In this document: positions 24,161-32,226 of the stretch, piece after piece
How the letters are laid out: every line of letters starts with the position of its first letter
Position numbering within the stretch: position 1 is the first letter of the stretch
From: Sulfurimonas sp.
GTDB taxonomy: Bacteria > Campylobacterota > Campylobacteria > Campylobacterales > Sulfurimonadaceae
NCBI GenBank assembly: GCA_026996295.1
Contig: JALWLL010000082.1
Span: 2,815-38,971 of the forward strand
Length of the DNA: 36,157 bases
Direction: 5' to 3'
The notes under the pieces: generated by a model
Told to the model about the DNA's origin: nothing
The model's input: only the letters and a program-made list of their open reading frames with translations
Databases searched by the model: none
Made by a program: the position numbers and the translations under genes

Positions 24161-25687
24161 ATGAATAGTTCCCATTCTATAGATTCTCAATTAAAAATTT
24201 TAATTTGTGAAGAGGATCATAGAGTGCTTAGAAGGCTCGGAACTTGGGTTAAAGCGATGGGCGATGAAGTATATACGAGTGATGACGGTATCCATGCACA
24301 AGAGCTTTTTAATGATGTCAAGCCCGATATCGTCCTTGTTTCTCCGGGACTAAAAAGTATGGGTGGCATTGAGTTTATAGAAAAAGTAAAACAATCACAC
24401 CCTTCTCAGGCCATTGTTTTGATGCTAAGCAGTGATGTGGATGCCAATGTTTTCAAACTCTCTATCGATCTGCAGGTGGATAAGTACCTGAACAAACCTG
24501 TGGATGCAACACTTTTGTTTAATACTATCGAAGCTCTTTCAAAAGAGAAACTGTGGCATGAAGATTATAAGGTGCAAAAGCAGCTTTTACAGGACTATAA
24601 AGATGCGATAGATCTCTCTTTTAGCGTTACCAAGCATGACAAGAAGGGAAAAATATTTTATGTCAATGATTCTTTTTGTAAGAAAACACATCTCTCACAT
24701 AAAGAGGCTATGCAGGGGGTGATCAACCCCCTTGACAATAAAAATGCAGATATGGAACATGTGTGGCGTGAGCTACGTGAGAACCATATCTATAGAGACA
24801 GACAAATATTTAAGCTGGATGATAAACAGGATCATATTATCGATATAACTGCGGTGGCTATTTTAGATATGAACAATGAGATATCTGAATTTCTTGTTTT
24901 TAGTAATGATGTCTCAGAAGTTGTATATGCTGCAAGAAAAATAAAACAGCAAGAGATTGATCAGAAGTTACAAAAGCTTGAACATGCAAAAGAGGTCAAT
25001 AAGATCAAAGACTCTTTTTTAACGGTCTTTACCCATGAGCTTAAAACTCCGCTCAACGCAATTATAAACTTTTCAGAGTATGTCAATAAACATCTTGCAA
25101 AAGAGGAGTTTAAAAAACGCGACACACTTATAGATCAGGTATCACAGATCAATGCCAGTGGATGGACAATGCTTGATATGATCACGAACCTGATCGATGC
25201 TATGAAACTCAAAGACGGTATGTTAGAGCTGCATAGAACAGAAGTTACTCTTAACAATGTTGTTGAGATGATCCTTAAAAAACATGCGGTGGAACTTGAG
25301 GGGATCAAGGTTATCAAAGCATATAAGAAAAACTATACCATCTATTCTGATGAGCTTCGGATGAAACAGATACTAAACAATCTAATCACAAATGCGATAA
25401 AATACTCTCAAAGCACTATAGTTATCGTTATAAAAGCCAACCAAGAAGAGTTTAGTATCGAGGTTCTTGATGATGGAGAAGGTTTCAGCGATAAACAGAG
25501 TGCTATCAAGCTTTTTGAGCAATCAGGTGAAGATGATATGACAAGAACGGCAAAAGGTGCCGGTGTCGGACTGTATATTGTAAAAGAGCTATGCAGTCGG
25601 CTTGGTTATAAGGTTGTTATAACAGACTCCAAAGAACTAGGTGGTGCAAGAGTGCTTATAAGAGGAAAGAAGGATATAGAGTTGTGA
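24161..25687 (+). CDS. Hybrid sensor kinase: degenerate receiver, PAS, histidine kinase
   Basis: A 508-residue soluble protein. Residues 12-130 form a receiver fold, but the phosphoacceptor position is Ser (S61, in VLVSPGLKSMGG), so it cannot be phosphorylated in the usual way, although E17/E18/D19 and the Lys of NKPV remain. A PAS-like domain follows (about 150-260), then a helix, a HisKA domain with H292 in FTHELKTPLNAI, and an HATPase domain with NNLITNAIKYS, DDGEGFSD and GAGVGLYIVKEL. No membrane segment is present. It starts 2 nt after parA and overlaps the next regulator gene by 4 nt (GTGA), its probable phosphorylation partner. Confidence 0.9.
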   Translation: MNSSHSIDSQLKILICEEDHRVLRRLGTWVKAMGDEVYTSDDGIHAQELFNDVKPDIVLVSPGLKSMGGIEFIEKVKQSHPSQAIVLMLSSDVDANVFKLSIDLQVDKYLNKPVDATLLFNTIEALSKEKLWHEDYKVQKQLLQDYKDAIDLSFSVTKHDKKGKIFYVNDSFCKKTHLSHKEAMQGVINPLDNKNADMEHVWRELRENHIYRDRQIFKLDDKQDHIIDITAVAILDMNNEISEFLVFSNDVSEVVYAARKIKQQEIDQKLQKLEHAKEVNKIKDSFLTVFTHELKTPLNAIINFSEYVNKHLAKEEFKKRDTLIDQVSQINASGWTMLDMITNLIDAMKLKDGMLELHRTEVTLNNVVEMILKKHAVELEGIKVIKAYKKNYTIYSDELRMKQILNNLITNAIKYSQSTIVIVIKANQEEFSIEVLDDGEGFSDKQSAIKLFEQSGEDDMTRTAKGAGVGLYIVKELCSRLGYKVVITDSKELGGARVLIRGKKDIEL

Positions 25688-27006
25688 ATATATTAATAGT
25701 TGATGATAACAGAAATAACAGAATGATACTTAGACTTCTTTTGGAAGATTATGAGGAAGAAAATGAAAATGTCAGCTTTGAGATAGAGGAAGCTGAAGAT
25801 GGTTTGATCGCAGTTGAAAAATGTAGAGAAAACAGTTTCGATATCGTGCTGATGGATATCATGATGCCAAATATGGATGGTATTGAGGCGACGAAGATTA
25901 TTAGAGAAGAGAATCAAAAGATTATGATCATTGCGGTCTCGGCGGTAGATGACAGCGAAAGAAAAAAGCTTATATTAAACAATGGTGCAGAAGATTATAT
26001 TTCCAAACCGGTTAATTCTGATATATTTATCAGTAGAATTGCGAACTACATCACACTCATAGAAGCAAGAAGCCATAAGAGAAGCAATCTGCAGGGTGTC
26101 AATCTTTTTACACAAGAGATCTTTTGCTGGCAAACGAAGTTTTTTATCACTTCTGAAGATGCACTTTCAGAGTTTTGGGAGTACTTTTTACTTGGTTCAG
26201 AACAAAAATATGATGATTTGAGCGATGTGGTGCGTACTGTTTTTGCTATAGCGGATATACAGGTTCGTCTTGGTAGTGAGAGTGAAATCATTATAGAAGA
26301 TTCGGAAGAGTCAAAGTTTTTTACATTAACTATGATTGATGCATTGCCTCCAAAGGTTTTAGAGTTGACACTGAAGAAAAACCAGATTGAGTGTGCGCAT
26401 ACAATCGCTGATGGCAAGATATCTTTTGAGTTGAAAAAAATCATCTCCGTGGAGGAGACAGCACTTCAAGAGGAGGTTGTTGTTGCTCCTGTAATCGCAC
26501 AAGAGGAGGAGACGGTTGCTTCCCCTGTAGAGTTTACCCATTCGGAGCAAAATCTGCAAGTGTTTGATTATTTGGATGCCGATGATCTGGACGAGCTTGA
26601 AGAGTTTACAGCAAAACTAAACTCACTGATGTTAGTTGTCGGAAGTGGCGGGATTACAGAAGAGGAAGTGACTGAAATCTATACATATCTGGAAAAACTT
26701 GGTTCTATTCTTGCAACGTACAGCGAGGTGTATCCGATCTCAAAAGCATTGAGTGAACTTTCAAACGATATGGCAACTCATGTGGAAGAGTTTGTGCAAA
26801 ACTCAGAAGCACTTGGACCGATGTGTAAAGCTTTTAGCAATGACCTCTCAAACTGGATAGAGATGAGTTTTCATACCGGAGCGCCAAGTAGTGACTTTAT
26901 GAACGACACTATTGTCGTGAACTGTCAGACTATCGGAGGGATGTTGAAAATGGATGAAGCTCCGGCTGATGGTGGCGATGACTTTGATGATATATTTGAT
27001 TTTTAA
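25684..27006 (+). CDS. Response regulator with long unknown C-terminal region
   Basis: A 440-residue protein. Residues 1-120 are an intact receiver with D7/D8, phosphoacceptor D58 in MDIMMPNMDG and Lys of SKPV. Residues 140-265 form an alpha/beta domain that I do not recognise (EIFCWQTKFFITSEDALSEF). An acidic, low-complexity linker follows and residues 315-420 are helical. The protein ends in a very acidic, aromatic tail, DDFDDIFDF. No DNA-binding, GGDEF or HD-GYP output is visible. GTG start overlaps the upstream kinase gene by 4 nt, so the two should form a phosphorelay. The output is unknown and may act by protein binding. Confidence 0.82.
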   Translation: MNILIVDDNRNNRMILRLLLEDYEEENENVSFEIEEAEDGLIAVEKCRENSFDIVLMDIMMPNMDGIEATKIIREENQKIMIIAVSAVDDSERKKLILNNGAEDYISKPVNSDIFISRIANYITLIEARSHKRSNLQGVNLFTQEIFCWQTKFFITSEDALSEFWEYFLLGSEQKYDDLSDVVRTVFAIADIQVRLGSESEIIIEDSEESKFFTLTMIDALPPKVLELTLKKNQIECAHTIADGKISFELKKIISVEETALQEEVVVAPVIAQEEETVASPVEFTHSEQNLQVFDYLDADDLDELEEFTAKLNSLMLVVGSGGITEEEVTEIYTYLEKLGSILATYSEVYPISKALSELSNDMATHVEEFVQNSEALGPMCKAFSNDLSNWIEMSFHTGAPSSDFMNDTIVVNCQTIGGMLKMDEAPADGGDDFDDIFDF

Positions 27007-27020
27007 AAGAGGTGTGCCAG

Positions 27021-27227
27021 ATGTATAAGGTAAAGGTTGAGAACACATGTCGATGTTTTATCAAAGGTGGCTTTGCAGAGGTGCAGGAGTTTGCAAGCAA
27101 GGAAGAAGCCCAAAAAGAAGCCAAGCATCTTATCGGTGTGATGCGAAATACATTTTGTCAAAAACATGAGTTTGCTCTAAGTGAGCAGTTTGGTGATTTT
27201 ACGATCTACATCAAGCCACGGGGATAA
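27021..27227 (+). CDS. Small conserved-looking protein, unknown function
   Basis: A 68-residue protein with cysteines at about 10, 12 and 46 (TCRCF and TFCQKH). The start ATG 27021 follows AAGAGGTG by 6 nt; a GTG at 27012 would add three residues and overlap the binding site. It lies 14 nt after the response regulator and is the last plus-strand gene before kdsB, so it is probably part of the same transcript. The two-Cys segment might bind metal, but I recognise no family. Confidence 0.65.
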   Translation: MYKVKVENTCRCFIKGGFAEVQEFASKEEAQKEAKHLIGVMRNTFCQKHEFALSEQFGDFTIYIKPRG

Positions 27228-27240
27228 AGAGTGTTTTTAT

Positions 27241-27957
27241 CTATAAAAAAATCTCTATCGCCCTTGCTAAATCCTCTTTCGTGTCTATTCCAAAGCCGGT
27301 ACTTGCAACTTTGACCATTGTTATCTTTTTTTGATGAAAAACGGCACGGAGTTGTTCTAGTTTTTCCACATCTTCTATGGGTGCATCACTGAGGTTACAG
27401 AACTCTTTGAGACTTTTTTTGGAAAAACCGTAGATACCTATGTGACCGAAGTATGTTGCTCCGCCGCCGCTGTTGTAGGGGATGCAGGCACGAGAAAAAT
27501 ATATGGCATTGTTAGCATCGTCAAGTACGACTTTTACAAGGTTTGGATCTTGTGCAGCTTCTGCATTGATCGTGTTAAAGCAACTCCCCATAATAAAAGG
27601 CTCGTTGTTGTTTTGCAACTCTTTGAGTTTATGCAGGAGTGACTCTACCACCTCCGGTTCAATAAAGGGCTCATCCGCCTGCACATTGATGATAAGCTCA
27701 TCATCGGCAAGGTTTAAAATAGTGGCACATTCGTTGATCCTGTCCGTACCACTTTTGTGTGTCGTAGATGTGAGCATCGCTTCTATGCCATGCTTTTTAC
27801 AGACTTCTATGATCTTTTCATCATCAGCCGCTACAACAACCTTGTCCAAATGCTCCACACGTTTTGCAGTACGTACGACCATCGGTAAACCGCCAATGTC
27901 TGCTAGAACCTTTTGTGGAAACCTTGTAGAAGCTAATCTTGCAGGAATAATTATCAT
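27241..27957 (-). CDS. kdsB: 3-deoxy-manno-octulosonate cytidylyltransferase (CMP-KDO synthetase)
   Basis: A 238-residue nucleotidyltransferase that activates KDO as CMP-KDO for lipopolysaccharide core synthesis. The N-terminal IIPARLASTRFPQKVLADIG is the CTP-binding signature, TSTTHKSGTDRINECA and INVQADEPFI are the conserved catalytic segments, and IGIYGFSKKSL plus EKLEQLRA lie where expected. Length and motifs are normal. It converges on the chemosensory operon and diverges from the methyltransferase gene, sharing a symmetric promoter region at 27971-27992. Confidence 0.96.
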   Translation of the reverse strand: MIIIPARLASTRFPQKVLADIGGLPMVVRTAKRVEHLDKVVVAADDEKIIEVCKKHGIEAMLTSTTHKSGTDRINECATILNLADDELIINVQADEPFIEPEVVESLLHKLKELQNNNEPFIMGSCFNTINAEAAQDPNLVKVVLDDANNAIYFSRACIPYNSGGGATYFGHIGIYGFSKKSLKEFCNLSDAPIEDVEKLEQLRAVFHQKKITMVKVASTGFGIDTKEDLARAIEIFL

Positions 27958-27970
27958 TTAATGCCTTTGC

Positions 27971-27992
27971 GATATAATTACGAAATTATATC
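27971..27992. promoter_or_regulatory. Symmetric divergent promoter between kdsB and the methyltransferase gene
   Basis: A perfect inverted repeat, arms GATATAATT and AATTATATC with ACGA between, gives a TATAAT box on each strand: 27973-27978 for the plus-strand gene and 27985-27990 (read on the minus strand) for kdsB. Each box sits near the expected start point of the other transcript, so the two promoters overlap. The palindrome could also be an operator. Confidence 0.6.
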
Positions 27993-28018
27993 TAAAATGC
28001 ACTTTAGGAACGAAAGTA

Positions 28019-28714
28019 ATGCTTTTATATCAACCCGAATCGGGCTACTGCTACAACAGTGACTCTGTATTTTTATACGATTTTATCAGCTCCTTGCATC
28101 CAAAGGGTAGGGTGCTTGATGTTGGTGCGGGGTGTGGTGTTGTCGGGCTTTTGGTCGCTCGTGACAACCCTAAAGTACAACTCGAAGCGGTAGAGAAACA
28201 AGAAGCGTTTATCTTTTATGCCACAACAAACGCAAGGGTGAACCAGATAGAGTACACAATGCATGAGGGTGATTTTTTAGATCTTGATGAAAGTGAAAAG
28301 TACGACTATATTATCTCAAATCCTCCCTTTTATCACGATGGAGCTTCCAGAAGTGATAACGAAATGTTGTTCAACGCCCGATATAATATCAACTTACCGT
28401 TAAAAGATTTTTTTAAAAAGGTATCACGAGTTTTAAAGCCGCAAAGTCATTTCGTTTTTTGTTATGATGCTGCTCAGTTTGGACTGATTTGTGCTGAACT
28501 TGAGAAGGTGAAATTGAGAGTGACAGATGTGCGTTTTGTACATCCCAAAATAGATAAAAAGGCTTCACTGGTTATGCTTCATGTGAGAAACGGTTCTAAA
28601 GCATTGATGAAAATCTGGCCGCCATTGGTGAGTTTTGAGGGTGGCGAGTTTTCACAAGAGGTTCAAGATATTTATAAAAAAGCTTCAACGCAGAGTATTA
28701 AATGCAAAATCTAA
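28019..28714 (+). CDS. TrmN6/YfiC-like SAM-dependent N6-adenine methyltransferase
   Basis: A 231-residue methyltransferase. SAM motif I is LDVGAGCGVVGLL near residue 33 and the catalytic NPPF motif is at about 101-104 (YIISNPPFYHDG), the layout of enzymes that methylate the exocyclic amine of adenine. The N-terminus (LYQPESGYCYNSDSVFLYDF) is typical of the tRNA1(Val) A37 N6-methyltransferase family, which is the best call; the exact RNA target is inferred. Start ATG follows AGGAA by 8 nt. Its stop overlaps a start codon of the next gene (TAATG), so it heads the four-gene operon ending with trpC. Confidence 0.87.
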   Translation: MLLYQPESGYCYNSDSVFLYDFISSLHPKGRVLDVGAGCGVVGLLVARDNPKVQLEAVEKQEAFIFYATTNARVNQIEYTMHEGDFLDLDESEKYDYIISNPPFYHDGASRSDNEMLFNARYNINLPLKDFFKKVSRVLKPQSHFVFCYDAAQFGLICAELEKVKLRVTDVRFVHPKIDKKASLVMLHVRNGSKALMKIWPPLVSFEGGEFSQEVQDIYKKASTQSIKCKI

Positions 28715-29082
28715 TGAAGCAAGAAACATATCCGTATGCATTTGATCCGTCTGCCTGTGCTAGCTGTGAGGGCAGGTGTTGCACGGGTGAGAGCGGCTAT
28801 ATCTATGTCAGTAAAAATGAGATCGAAAATATTGCTGATCTTTTAGGTATGCAGGCGAATGATTTTGCAAAAGAGTATCTTTATAAAAAGGGGTATAAAT
28901 ACTCCATAAAAGAGATGAAGTTCAATGGATCGTATGAGTGTGTTTTTTATAACAGAGAAACTAACGGATGTGGTATCTATGATGCACGTCCTACACAGTG
29001 TCGAACATTTCCTTTTTGGGAGTATTATAAAACACGGGTGGAAGAGTTAAAACTAGAGTGTCCAGGGATTATAGATGTTTAA
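28702..29082 (+). CDS. YkgJ-family cysteine cluster protein (putative zinc/iron chelator)
   Basis: A 126-residue protein with the CxxCxxxCC signature (C19, C22, C26, C27 in SACASCEGRCCTG) and later cysteines in CVFYNRETNGCGIYDARP and TQCRTFPFW, the standard YkgJ/UPF0153 pattern thought to bind zinc or iron. Role in the cell is unclear; family members are associated with Fe-S or metal handling. ATG 28702 is listed, but ATG 28714, which overlaps the previous stop, is an equally good start and loses only four residues. Its end overlaps the lipoprotein gene by 8 nt. Confidence 0.85.
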   Translation: MQNLMKQETYPYAFDPSACASCEGRCCTGESGYIYVSKNEIENIADLLGMQANDFAKEYLYKKGYKYSIKEMKFNGSYECVFYNRETNGCGIYDARPTQCRTFPFWEYYKTRVEELKLECPGIIDV

Positions 29083-30385
29083 AATAATCGTATTTACAGC
29101 GAGTCTGTTTCTGTTAAGTGGGTGTTTGGGGCTTACTCCTGATAAGCCGGCACCGGTAATCAAGTCAAGCAAGAAAATTTTTGATCATGAAGATACCTAT
29201 ATCTTGTTCGCGCTTAGAGCTGAGCAGGTACATGAGTATGCAGCGGCAGCGAGTATGTTCAACACTTTATATGAGAAAACAAATAAAAAAGAGTATCTGT
29301 ATCGCTCTTTAGAAAATGATATCCACGCCGAAAAGTATGCCGAGGTTGTTACAAAAGTGGATGAAGTACTGAATGGTACCTCAGTGGATGACTATACTCT
29401 GCTTAGAATGAAGATCATAGCACTGATACAACTTCATAAACTAGAAGAGGCAAAGGAGTTGGCTCTAGGTTTGGTTGAGAAGAGTAAAATGGCAGACGAC
29501 TATATACTTTTGAGTGATATCTACGTAAAACAAAAAAAATTCAATATGGCCATAAAGTACCTCGAGAGTGCATATACACAAAACTATAATGAAAAAATTC
29601 TTGATAGAATGGCGATTATTTTGTATGTGAATCTGCAAAGAAAAAAAGATGCCATAGCACAACTCGAAACCCATTCGAGGGTTCACGGGTGTTCACAGCT
29701 TATCTGCAGCAGACTTGCGGGATTTTACAGTAATGATAACAACATAGACGGTCTTTTATCAGTGTATTTAAGGCTGTATGCATTAGATAAAAATGATGAT
29801 ATCGCACAAAAAATCATACAAATTTATGCCTATAAAAAAGAGTATGTAAAACTTATGGATTTTTTGGAAGAAAACACGTATGACGATACCTTGCTGTTAC
29901 AACTCTACATAAAAGCAAAAAAATACAAAGAGGCTTCTTTACTTGCAGAGAAGATATACAAAGAGAGCGGTGAGATCGATTATTTGGGTCAAAGTGCCAT
30001 TTTTGAGTATGAGGCTGCTTCTGACAAAGAAAATAAAGAGCTTCAAAACAGTGTTCTTGAGAAGCTAAAAAAGGTCGTGAAGGTTGATGATGCAACGCCT
30101 CTTTATTTTAACTATCTGGGTTATCTGCTGATCGATCATGAGATAGATATCAAAGGGGGGATGAAGTATATACGAAAGGCATTACAGATAGAGCCTAATT
30201 CGGCATACTATCTTGACTCACTGGCATGGGGTTACTACAAACTTGGTGATTGTACAAAAGCAGATGAGATACTTAAAAAAGTGGTAACACTCAAAGGTGG
30301 AAGTGATGATGAAGTTGTCGCACACATAAAAGAGGTAGCAAAATGTTTACACACTAAAACAAAAAAAGGCAAAGAAAAAAAATGA
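29075..30385 (+). CDS. TPR-repeat lipoprotein
   Basis: A 436-residue exported protein. The signal peptide ends with the lipobox LSGC (C17), so it should be lipid-anchored in the inner or outer membrane. The rest is helical with tetratricopeptide-like pairs, clearest at about 145-200 ([20 protein letters not shown]) and near the C-terminus ([29 protein letters not shown]). The C-terminus is Lys-rich. TPR lipoproteins serve as assembly platforms; the partner is unknown. It overlaps both neighbours (8 nt and 4 nt), so it is translated together with the YkgJ-like protein and TrpC, with no obvious functional link to tryptophan synthesis. Confidence 0.87.
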   Translation: MFKIIVFTASLFLLSGCLGLTPDKPAPVIKSSKKIFDHEDTYILFALRAEQVHEYAAAASMFNTLYEKTNKKEYLYRSLENDIHAEKYAEVVTKVDEVLNGTSVDDYTLLRMKIIALIQLHKLEEAKELALGLVEKSKMADDYILLSDIYVKQKKFNMAIKYLESAYTQNYNEKILDRMAIILYVNLQRKKDAIAQLETHSRVHGCSQLICSRLAGFYSNDNNIDGLLSVYLRLYALDKNDDIAQKIIQIYAYKKEYVKLMDFLEENTYDDTLLLQLYIKAKKYKEASLLAEKIYKESGEIDYLGQSAIFEYEAASDKENKELQNSVLEKLKKVVKVDDATPLYFNYLGYLLIDHEIDIKGGMKYIRKALQIEPNSAYYLDSLAWGYYKLGDCTKADEILKKVVTLKGGSDDEVVAHIKEVAKCLHTKTKKGKEKK

Positions 30386-31179
30386 TTTTAGATGATATTA
30401 TTAAAAAAACAAAAGAAGATTTGAAACAAAGAGAAAAAGAGTTTTCTCTTGATTGGCTAGGTCGTTCACTCGCATTTAACGCACGAGTGCCAAGAGATGT
30501 TTTTCCATATCTCAAAGCAACACAGGAGAACCCTTACAGGATTATCTCGGAAGTGAAAAAAGCGTCCCCTTCCAAGGGCGTGATCCGTGAAGATTTTGAC
30601 CCGATAGCCATAGCTCAGGCATATGAAAGAGGTGGTGCAAGTGCGATCTCTATTTTAACAGAACCACACTTTTTTCAGGGAAGTTTGGATTATTTGGGGC
30701 AAATAAGAAGATATGTGGGTATCCCTCTGTTAAGAAAAGACTTCATAGTCTCAAAATACCAAATACTCGAAGCGATGGTACACGGGGCGGATTTCATACT
30801 TCTCATCGCTGCGGCATTATCAAAAAAAGAGCTCAAAGAGCTTTTAGCATATACTAGACACCTTGGTATGGAGGCTTTGGTTGAGGTGCATGACAAACCT
30901 GATCTTGTCAAAGCGATCTACGCCGGAAGTGATATCATAGGGATCAATCATAGAAATTTGAAAACTTTTGAGATGAATATGAACCTGTGTTATGAGCTTA
31001 TACCGCTTATACCAAACGGCAAGATCATAGTTGCCGAGAGCGGCATATATGAGCATGGACAGCTTGAAGATCTCTCAGAAGCCGGTGTGGATGCATTTTT
31101 AGTTGGTGAGTCTTTAATGCGCCAGGATAACGAAGAAGAAGCGCTTAAAAAGCTTAAGTTTGGTGAGGCAGTGAGATAA
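30382..31179 (+). CDS. trpC: Indole-3-glycerol-phosphate synthase
   Basis: A 265-residue TIM-barrel enzyme that closes the indole ring of CdRP in tryptophan synthesis. Conserved active-site segments are all present: [12 protein letters not shown] near residue 55, [20 protein letters not shown] near 92, PLLRKDFI near 115, [10 protein letters not shown] near 191, and VAESGI near 217. Length is normal and no TrpF fusion is present. It is separated from other trp genes and starts with ATGA overlapping the lipoprotein stop. Confidence 0.96.
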   Translation: MILDDIIKKTKEDLKQREKEFSLDWLGRSLAFNARVPRDVFPYLKATQENPYRIISEVKKASPSKGVIREDFDPIAIAQAYERGGASAISILTEPHFFQGSLDYLGQIRRYVGIPLLRKDFIVSKYQILEAMVHGADFILLIAAALSKKELKELLAYTRHLGMEALVEVHDKPDLVKAIYAGSDIIGINHRNLKTFEMNMNLCYELIPLIPNGKIIVAESGIYEHGQLEDLSEAGVDAFLVGESLMRQDNEEEALKKLKFGEAVR

Positions 31180-31190
31180 AGGGTTTTTCC

Positions 31191-31242
31191 CTCACTCCCT
31201 TGCTCCTGTATGCGTTCCTATCGGGGACGATGGGAACGAGGA
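31191..31242. repeat. Two-hairpin repeat, copy 1 (internally deleted)
   Basis: Shares both ends with the 84-nt copies but lacks their middle. The join falls between two CTG triplets, as expected of slippage or microhomology deletion. The second hairpin (arms TTCCTATCG and CGATGGGAA, one mismatch) is kept, the first is destroyed. It sits 11 nt after the trpC stop and could act as a terminator between trpC and the opposing toxin/immunity array. Confidence 0.8.
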
Positions 31243-31262
31243 AACTAATACAAAAATTCTAG

Positions 31263-31523
31263 TTATGAACTAAATAAATAATATATTATCACACTTATTG
31301 TAATAACTAAAATAATAAAAATTGAACGTATCCTTAAGCCTATTAAATCCATAGACAATATAAAATCATCTTTTTTTCTCTCTCTATTTTCTTCTTTTTG
31401 CGTATCATCATACTTATTATATTTATCAAAAAAATAAAAAAAAGCAGATATCATAACTATAAAACTTAAAATAAAAAACCAATTTTCAAAGAAAAATATA
31501 AATATGTCAGCTTTAGAAGTCAT
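31263..31523 (-). CDS. Membrane immunity-like protein of cassette 1
   Basis: An 86-residue protein with two hydrophobic helices (about 10-30 and 62-84) separated by a charged, Lys/Glu-rich loop. The start chosen is ATG 31523, 1 nt after the toxin stop; an upstream ATG at 31568 would overlap the toxin gene and lacks support. Position directly after a polymorphic-toxin C-terminus marks it as the probable cognate immunity protein. It differs from the other immunity-like proteins here in having a long polar loop. Confidence 0.6.
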   Translation of the reverse strand: MTSKADIFIFFFENWFFILSFIVMISAFFYFFDKYNKYDDTQKEENRERKKDDFILSMDLIGLRIRSIFIILVITISVIIYYLFSS

Positions 31524-31524
31524 T

Positions 31525-31881
31525 TTATTTAATCCAGCCTTTAACATCATTATAATTTTCAACACCATCTATTACATTGATAGACTCAGTAACATTCATA
31601 TTTGTATTTACATTTATTTTCAATAAGTTAAACATAGCCTCTCCTTTTTGTGAAAACTCACTGCTATTTACATTATCTAATCTGTTCATTCCACGACCAA
31701 GCCCATTAAATCCATCTACAGCATTATTACCTATTTCAGCTTTTTTGCTCCAAAGAGCTTCTAAACCTTTACCTAAAGTGTCAAACTCCGCATTAAACAT
31801 ATGCACAAACGCACCAGTCATAGCACCATTAGCAAACTTACCACCTGTTGCTTCACTTACTGTTCCTGATACTGTTGCCAT
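31525..31881 (-). CDS. Orphan polymorphic-toxin C-terminus, cassette 1
   Basis: From the ATG this is 118 residues: the shared pre-toxin block MATVSGTVSEATGGKFANG to HMFNAE, then an unshared toxin part (FDTLGKGLEALWSKK, then NVTESINVIDG) of about 85 residues. Homology to the block continues upstream of the ATG in frame to about 31984 (GESARAGSWSGFAASGFSVG) without a start codon, and a TAG at 32002-32004 closes the frame. It is therefore the tail of a larger toxin gene left without its 5' part. The toxin family is not recognised. Expression as a separate protein from the internal ATG (weak GGGGAGA site) is possible but unproven. Confidence 0.65.
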   Translation of the reverse strand: MATVSGTVSEATGGKFANGAMTGAFVHMFNAEFDTLGKGLEALWSKKAEIGNNAVDGFNGLGRGMNRLDNVNSSEFSQKGEAMFNLLKINVNTNMNVTESINVIDGVENYNDVKGWIK

Positions 31882-31984
31882 TATAAGTGTTCTCCCCGCA
31901 AATCCACCATAGCCATTTGTTCCTACACTAAATCCACTAGCTGCAAACCCCGACCAAGAACCTGCTCTTGCACTTTCTCCTTGA
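31789..31984 (-). repeat. Pre-toxin coding repeat, copy in cassette 1
   Basis: About 196 nt encoding GESARAGSWSGFAASGFSVG through HMFNAE. It is nearly identical in protein to the copies in cassettes 2, 3 and 5, with mostly synonymous differences and a few substitutions (SWSG for FWSG, TNGYGG for TKGYGG). It is the most diverged copy. Such blocks act as recombination anchors for swapping toxin tails. Confidence 0.85.
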
Positions 31985-32005
31985 TCTTTAAGTTTTATCG
32001 GCTAT

Positions 32006-32224
32006 TTAACTTTGAAACTTTTGTTTTATTTTTTTCAAAAGTTCTTTAAATTCCATTGGTTTGTATTTGTGATATATAAAAACAAATGGTAAAGCAATAA
32101 ATGCCAACATACTAGCATCTCTAATGTAAATTAAATTCAATAAATTTAATATTATAATTACAAATATTAACCAACCGACTAAACAACTTAAATAAGCAAT
32201 GAAATATAAAAATATTTTTAACAT
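32006..32224 (-). CDS. Membrane immunity-like protein of cassette 2
   Basis: A 72-residue protein with hydrophobic segments at about 3-30 and 38-52, and a basic tail (KELLKKIKQKFQS). It starts 2 nt after the stop of the cassette 2 toxin C-terminus, so it is probably its immunity partner. No sequence likeness to the other immunity-like proteins is visible beyond small size, two membrane segments and basic end. Confidence 0.6.
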   Translation of the reverse strand: MLKIFLYFIAYLSCLVGWLIFVIIILNLLNLIYIRDASMLAFIALPFVFIYHKYKPMEFKELLKKIKQKFQS

Positions 32225-32226
32225 AA

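Noticed and set aside
27223-27241. Hairpin between the convergent chemosensory operon and kdsB
   Set aside because: Only about six A/T pairs (GATAAA with TTTATC); too weak to call a terminator.
27482-27961. 159-residue plus-strand ORF opposite kdsB
   Set aside because: Shadow of kdsB with Ser/Cys-rich composition and no family features; KdsB motifs are complete on the other strand.
31577-31912. Plus-strand ORF of 111 residues opposite cassette 1, and similar plus ORFs at 33408-33590 and 35553-35738
   Set aside because: They are antisense to the pre-toxin block or run across the hairpin repeat, and lack binding sites and recognisable protein features.
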